A stretch of 9,878 nucleotides of DNA from positions 1 to 9,878 of the forward strand of contig QMVI01000022.1 of the NCBI GenBank assembly GCA_003661015.1, in the 5' to 3' direction. The DNA is from Methanosarcinales archaeon. Lineage in GTDB: Archaea > Halobacteriota > Methanosarcinia > DSM-18856 > Methermicoccaceae. Below the pieces are notes generated by a model, which ran no database searches, was not told where the DNA came from, and worked only from the letters and a program-made list of their open reading frames with translations. This document shows, piece by piece, positions 6,902-9,878 of the stretch (within the stretch, counting starts at the first letter, position 1; every line of letters starts with the position of its first letter). The translations under genes and the position numbers were made by a program.

Positions 6902-7408
6902 GTGAAATCCGATAGAAATTAGGCTCTTCAGGCTCTCAAAAGAGTTTGTCCTGAAGATGTTGTGAGGCATTGTATCGCTGTTGAGAGTGTGGCTGTTGAG
7001 ATTGCAAATGAAATAGACCATCCAGTCGATGTTGAGCTTGTGAGCGTTGGTGCAATTCTCCATGATATTGGGAGGGGTTATACCCACTCGATTGCCCATG
7101 GTATTGTTGGCTCATGCGTTGCTCGCAGATTTGGTTTTCCAGAGGAAGTTTGCCTCATCATAGAGAGGCACATAGGTGGAGGAATTGATAGCGAGGAAGC
7201 TTAGAAACTTGGATTGCCCCCTGGAGATTATATGCCCCGCACCTTAGAGGAAAAAATAGTGGCTCATGCAGACAATCTCATTCAGGATTGCAGGAGAGTG
7301 ACACTTGACGAAGCACTTGAGAACATGAGGAACAAGGCTCCGAAACATGTGATAGAGAAGGTGGAGAGACTCGGAAGAGAGATTGAGGAGCTCAGGAGGA
7401 AGAGATGA
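6902..7408 (+). CDS. HD-domain (HDIG) hydrolase of the small archaeal TIGR00295-like type, with two in-frame UAG codons
   Basis: One reading frame of 168 codons runs from GTG 6902 to TGA 7406-7408 and is interrupted only by TAG at 6920-6922 (codon 7) and 7202-7204 (codon 101). The HD metal-dependent phosphohydrolase core is complete: H23, ILHDIG with H54 and D55, H62, H66, an IIERHIGGG block and VAHADN. The protein after codon 101 continues as KLGLPPGDYMPRTLEEKIVAHAD, the normal next block of the family as I remember it, so the frame is intact across the TAG. Both TAGs sit at surface-like, variable positions (N-UAG-ALQAL and EEA-UAG-KLGLP). The simplest reading is that UAG is a sense codon, probably pyrrolysine. 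A pseudogene is less likely, since there is no frameshift and the overlaps with both neighbours are preserved. The substrate is unknown; nucleotides or phosphoesters are typical for HD enzymes. It is co-transcribed with tfe and the HPS fusion. Confidence 0.82.
7394..7400 (+). promoter_or_regulatory. Shine-Dalgarno site of the HPS-RraA gene
   Basis: AGGAGGA lies inside the end of the HD gene. The spacing from AGGAGG is 5 nt to the ATG at 7405 and 8 nt to the adjacent ATG at 7408, so either could be the true start; the proteins differ by one methionine. Confidence 0.7.
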
Positions 7409-8685
7409 TGGAAACTTATCTTCAAGTTGCCCTTGACCTCACAGAACTTGAGAGGGCTGTCAAGATTGCAAGGGAGAGTGTGATGGGCGGGGCTGACTGG
7501 ATAGAGGTTGGCACGCCCCTTATAAAGAGCGAGGGGATGGAGGCGGTTAGGACGTTCAGGAGGGAATTTCCGAATCATGTTGTGGTTGCAGACATGAAGA
7601 CAATGGATGCGGGGGCGGTTGAGGTTGAGATAGCTGCAAAGTCTGGAGCTGATGTTGTGTGTGTGCTTGGAGAAGCCGATAACTCAACGATAACAGACGC
7701 ACTCCGTTCAGCAAGACGTTATGGTGTTAAGCTGATGGGTGATTTGATAGGGGTTGAGAATCCAGTCGAGAGAGGACTTGAGCTTGCCTCGATGGGTGTT
7801 GACATCATAAATGTGCATGTTGGAATAGACCAGCAGATGAGGGGGGAGGAAATCGGACTGGATGTGATTGAGAGGTTGAAGGAAGAAGGTGTGGTGGTTG
7901 CGGTTGCTGGCGGACTCGATGCAGATAAAGTTGGAGCGGTGGTGGGTGCAGGTGTTGATATTGTGATAGTGGGAAGTGCAATCACTCGCACGAAAGACCC
8001 GAGAAAAGCAACTCTCAAGATAAAAGAGGCTATGAAAAAAATAAGAAGAAAAAACACCATAAAAAAGAGAAGAGAAGATGAAATTTTGGAGATTCTACGC
8101 AAGGTCACCACGCCAAACCTTTCGGATGCCCTCCATAGAAAACCGGCAATACATGTCAGACCAATAACTCCGTGCAAGATGGCAGGAAAAGTTTTGACAG
8201 TTGCTACGTACGGAGGGGACTGGGCAAAGCCTGTTGAAGCCATAGATATGGCAGAGAAGGGTGATGTTATTGTGATAGCATCACAAGATGATGTGGCTGT
8301 GTGGGGGGAACTTGCAACATTGAGTGCCATGAAGAAGGGTTTGGGGGGCGTGGTTGTTCATGGAGCTATCAGAGACATTGAGGAGATAAAGAAACTCGGT
8401 TTCCCAGTCTTTGCGAGGAAGGTTGTTTCGAATGCAGGGGACCCGAAAGGGTTTGGGGAGATTGGTGTTGAGATAGTGATAGAGGGACAGAGAGTGAAGA
8501 CAGGAGATTATGTGCTTGGTGATGAGAATGGAGTCGTGTTTGTACCAAGAGAAGAGGCGTATGAGGCTGCAAAGAGAGCTTTAGAGGTTGCAAAACTTGA
8601 GGAGAGGTTGAGAGCTGAAATAGAAGAAGGCAAGACACTTTCAGAGGTCGCTCAACTCCTCAGATGGGAGAAGCGGAAGGAATAA
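7405..8685 (+). CDS. hps: Bifunctional 3-hexulose-6-phosphate synthase / RraA-like fusion
   Basis: A 426-residue two-domain protein. Residues 5-212 are a TIM-barrel of the orotidine-5'-phosphate decarboxylase superfamily with HPS signatures: ALDL (D11), E34, VADMKTMDAG (D63, K65, D68), NVHVG (H138), AVAGG (166-170) and IVGSAITR (188-195). HPS condenses formaldehyde with ribulose 5-phosphate; in archaea the reverse reaction supplies ribulose 5-phosphate when the oxidative pentose-phosphate pathway is missing. A basic linker (about 200-225) leads to residues 226-426, a RraA/HMG-aldolase-like domain with the WGELAT block (300-305) and GAIRD (320-324; R323, D324 are the metal/substrate pair of the aldolase relatives). 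Such fusions are known in archaea, but the role of the second half is unsettled; I see no separate 6-phospho-3-hexuloisomerase here. It is the last gene of the tfe operon, overlaps the HD gene stop by ATGA and ends with TAA, overlapping nadE tail-to-tail by 26 nt. Confidence 0.92.
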   Translation: MMETYLQVALDLTELERAVKIARESVMGGADWIEVGTPLIKSEGMEAVRTFRREFPNHVVVADMKTMDAGAVEVEIAAKSGADVVCVLGEADNSTITDALRSARRYGVKLMGDLIGVENPVERGLELASMGVDIINVHVGIDQQMRGEEIGLDVIERLKEEGVVVAVAGGLDADKVGAVVGAGVDIVIVGSAITRTKDPRKATLKIKEAMKKIRRKNTIKKRREDEILEILRKVTTPNLSDALHRKPAIHVRPITPCKMAGKVLTVATYGGDWAKPVEAIDMAEKGDVIVIASQDDVAVWGELATLSAMKKGLGGVVVHGAIRDIEEIKKLGFPVFARKVVSNAGDPKGFGEIGVEIVIEGQRVKTGDYVLGDENGVVFVPREEAYEAAKRALEVAKLEERLRAEIEEGKTLSEVAQLLRWEKRKE

Positions 8686-9382
8686 AGATATATGGCGATT
8701 CGAGTTTGTGTCTGTTCCTTCTCATCATATCCTCTATTCTTTTCTTAGAATCCTCATCAACATCCTCACCTGAGAGGTATGCGTCAATCTCAGTGTAGGT
8801 AATTCCCATCTCTTCCTCATCCTTATGACCGGGCCAGAGGCCCGAAGAGGGTGGTTTTTTCAGTATGGGTTCGGGTATTCCGAGGTATTCTCCCAACTTT
8901 CTTACCTCGCTTTTCAGAAGAGACCCTATCGGCAGTATGTCAGATGCCCCATCTCCATACTTTGTGAAGTAGCCCACCCCAATCTCACTCTTGTTTGACG
9001 TCCCTGCAACAAGCAGATTATCTCTGTTCGCATAGTAATACAGCACACACATTCTCAATCTACTTTTCAGATTTGCAATCGGGATTTTGTTCTCGTTGTT
9101 TTCAAGTATGGTCAGCATCTCATAAAATGGCTTTTCGAGGTTTAGAATCCTGACATCTATGTCAAACCTCTTTGATACAAGAAGAGCATGCTCTGTGTCA
9201 ACATGACTGCTCTGTATGGGCATTATCAAGCCGAGAGTGGATTTTGGAAGAGCTTTCTTGCAGAGGACAGCAGTGACAGAGGAGTCCAATCCTCCACTCA
9301 TCCCAACCACGACTCCTTCTGCTCCAGCTTCTCTGACCTTACCCTTGATCCATGCACAACACTCCTCAACAAATTGTTGCAT
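8660..9382 (-). CDS. nadE: NH3-dependent NAD+ synthetase
   Basis: A 240-residue cytosolic enzyme that amidates nicotinic acid adenine dinucleotide to NAD+, the last step of NAD synthesis. Seen: the ATP pyrophosphatase loop SGGLDSS (29-35), GTSNKSE (127-133), GYFTKYGDGASDILPI (137-152) and the KPPSSGLWPGHKDEEEMG block (176-193) that closes over the substrate. There is no N-terminal nitrilase-type glutaminase domain, so ammonia, not glutamine, is the expected nitrogen donor; the length fits this short class. The start ATG is at 9382. Upstream on the minus strand CTTTAAG lies about 26 bp away and could be the TATA element of a leaderless mRNA. The gene ends with TGA within the last 26 nt of the HPS-RraA gene. 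Confidence 0.95.
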   Translation of the reverse strand: MQQFVEECCAWIKGKVREAGAEGVVVGMSGGLDSSVTAVLCKKALPKSTLGLIMPIQSSHVDTEHALLVSKRFDIDVRILNLEKPFYEMLTILENNENKIPIANLKSRLRMCVLYYYANRDNLLVAGTSNKSEIGVGYFTKYGDGASDILPIGSLLKSEVRKLGEYLGIPEPILKKPPSSGLWPGHKDEEEMGITYTEIDAYLSGEDVDEDSKKRIEDMMRRNRHKLESPYIFIPSASPI

Positions 9383-9391
9383 AATTGAAAT

Positions 9392-9406
9392 AAGTAATAC
9401 TAACTT
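9392..9406. repeat. Imperfect inverted repeat AAGTAA-TAC-TAACTT near the nadE start
   Basis: Arms AAGTAA and TAACTT match as an inverted repeat at 5 of 6 positions. The site lies between the nadE start and its proposed promoter element at 9405-9411. The same half-site AAGTAA recurs at 9486 and 9508 on the other side of this divergent region. The region 9383-9552 otherwise contains no gene. Confidence 0.3.
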
Positions 9407-9480
9407 AAAGATTTATTTACCGCTTAGAATTTATTGTTTTAAAATTCAAACAGAGTTGAAAAATCCCCTAAATCAAAAAG

Positions 9481-9490
9481 TTTTTAAGTA
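9481..9490 (+). promoter_or_regulatory. Possible TATA element of the secreted prenyltransferase-repeat gene
   Basis: TTTTTAAGTA, preceded by the A-rich tract ATCAAAAAG, would place a transcription start near 9513 and a leader of about 40 nt containing the GGAGGTGA site. Assignment is by pattern only. Confidence 0.35.
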
Positions 9491-9522
9491 AGTACTATTA
9501 TATTGACAAGTAAGTTTTACTT
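9486..9522. repeat. AAGTAAGT direct repeat and AAGTAA-GTT-TTACTT palindrome
   Basis: AAGTAAGT occurs at 9486-9493 and 9508-9515, 22 bp apart (about two helical turns). The second copy is also the left arm of a perfect 6-bp inverted repeat (9508-9513 and 9517-9522, 3-nt spacer). The placement over the presumed start of transcription fits a repressor site, but this is inference. Confidence 0.35.
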
Positions 9523-9536
9523 TACACAGAAATATT

Positions 9537-9544
9537 GGAGGTGA
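9537..9544 (+). promoter_or_regulatory. Strong Shine-Dalgarno site of the secreted prenyltransferase-repeat gene
   Basis: GGAGGTGA is a perfect match to the archaeal anti-Shine-Dalgarno complement and ends 8 nt before the ATG at 9553. It fixes that start. Confidence 0.8.
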
Positions 9545-9552
9545 AAAGTGAG

Positions 9553-9878
9553 ATGAAAAAACACTGGCTTGCCATCGTGTTATTTACGATGGTTTTGATG
9601 GCTTTGCCAGCCTATGCGTATCCCTACGACCCAACAACCGATGTGATACAGAATGCCACAGACTATCTGAATTCGACACAGGATGACACGGGAATGATTC
9701 AGTCCTTTTGAAAGTCGAGCCGGGCGGCCGTGGCTCTTGCCCCCGCAGACCATTGCCCGCATGATGTGAGGACATCCCCTTCGAATCCTTCGGTTGTTGA
9801 TTATCTGCGAGATAACGGAGACCAGTTATCCAGTGCAACAGACTATGAGAGATACATAATGTCAGTGTGTGCTGCTGG
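9553..9878 (+). pseudogene. Secreted prenyltransferase/terpenoid-cyclase-repeat protein, interrupted by in-frame TGA, 3' end outside window
   Basis: From the ATG at 9553 the product starts with a clear Sec signal peptide: MKKHW, a hydrophobic core, and AYA as likely cleavage site at residues 20-22. The mature part (DYLNSTQDDTGMIQSF) resembles the start of a prenyltransferase/squalene-oxidase alpha-alpha repeat unit (helix, then a DDG-F turn). TGA at 9709-9711 ends the frame after 52 codons. The same frame then continues open to the window end with recognisable repeat character (SSRAAVALAPAD, PHD, NPSVVDYLRDN, SATDYERYIMSVCAA), so this is a point interruption and not a frameshift. Nearby residues where such repeats often have tryptophan are R and V, and about 60 bp after the TGA are unusually GC-rich. 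It may be a decaying gene, a recoded UGA or a sequence error. Extracellular binding or structural roles are suspected for such proteins, but I cannot assign a function. Confidence 0.62.

Noticed and set aside
6962..7204. A separate short gene starting at GTG 6962 and ending at TAG 7202
   Set aside because: It has no Shine-Dalgarno site, lacks the N-terminal helix (ALQALKRVCPEDV) encoded just upstream in frame, and lacks the conserved C-terminal block. It is the middle piece of the UAG-containing HD gene.
7214..7408. A separate 64-codon gene starting at TTG 7214
   Set aside because: It is the in-frame C-terminal part of the HD gene directly after the second TAG; the TTG falls inside the conserved KLGLPPGDY segment and has no ribosome binding site.
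9706..9715. Programmed frameshift at the TTTTGA in the secreted repeat gene
   Set aside because: The +1 and -1 frames after this point give no repeat-like sequence and soon hit stops, while the original frame stays open and family-like.
9580..9838. Two minus-strand open frames at the right end
   Set aside because: They are antisense to the secreted repeat gene, overlap each other in different frames and show no domain.
1..9878. CRISPR array, insertion sequence, integrase or attachment site
   Set aside because: No regularly spaced repeats, transposase or recombinase motifs were found; the single tRNA gene has no partial duplicate of its 3' end in the window.

Overview
The window reads as a chromosome segment from a mesophilic-looking euryarchaeon of the methanogen/methanotroph type. 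Evidence: an archaeal transcription factor E gene, a type II tRNA-Leu without encoded CCA, TATA boxes about 25-30 bp ahead of start codons (leaderless mRNAs), Shine-Dalgarno sites complementary to archaeal 16S rRNA, a 3-hexulose-6-phosphate synthase/RraA-like fusion, a secreted CobN-like chelatase and a secreted prenyltransferase-repeat protein. No marker gene fixes the lineage; Methanosarcinia or ANME/Syntrophoarchaeia relatives fit best, by inference only.

Layout. 1-3291 (minus): the first 1097 residues of a very large exported cobaltochelatase CobN-like protein; its 3' end lies outside the window. 3437-3517 (minus): tRNA-Leu(UAG). 3579-4850 (plus): lysA, then 4893-5315 (plus) a HIT-family hydrolase. 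5290-6309 (minus): a NADP-type isocitrate dehydrogenase-like enzyme, tail-to-tail with the HIT gene. 6402-8685 (plus): a tight three-gene operon of tfe, an HD-domain hydrolase and the HPS-RraA fusion. 8660-9382 (minus): nadE, tail-to-tail with the fusion gene. 9553 to the end (plus): a secreted prenyltransferase-repeat protein broken by an in-frame TGA.

The main result is the HD-domain gene (6902-7408). It is one gene from a GTG start with an excellent Shine-Dalgarno site to a TGA stop that overlaps the next start, but it contains two in-frame TAG codons (codons 7 and 101), and the frame keeps its family character on both sides of each. All seven other features with a visible coding end stop with TGA or TAA, none with TAG, except that the HD gene itself is counted among these by its TGA end. 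This pattern is what a genome that reads UAG as a sense codon, most simply pyrrolysine, would show. A gene caller using the standard code would break the gene into two fragments and lose the N-terminus.

Functionally the segment is mainly housekeeping: lysine synthesis (lysA), NAD synthesis (nadE), 2-oxoglutarate/NADPH supply (icd-like), transcription initiation (tfe), and formaldehyde/pentose-phosphate metabolism (HPS). Two exported proteins flank it. The housekeeping genes with their own promoters appear leaderless, while the exported and operon-internal genes carry Shine-Dalgarno sites.
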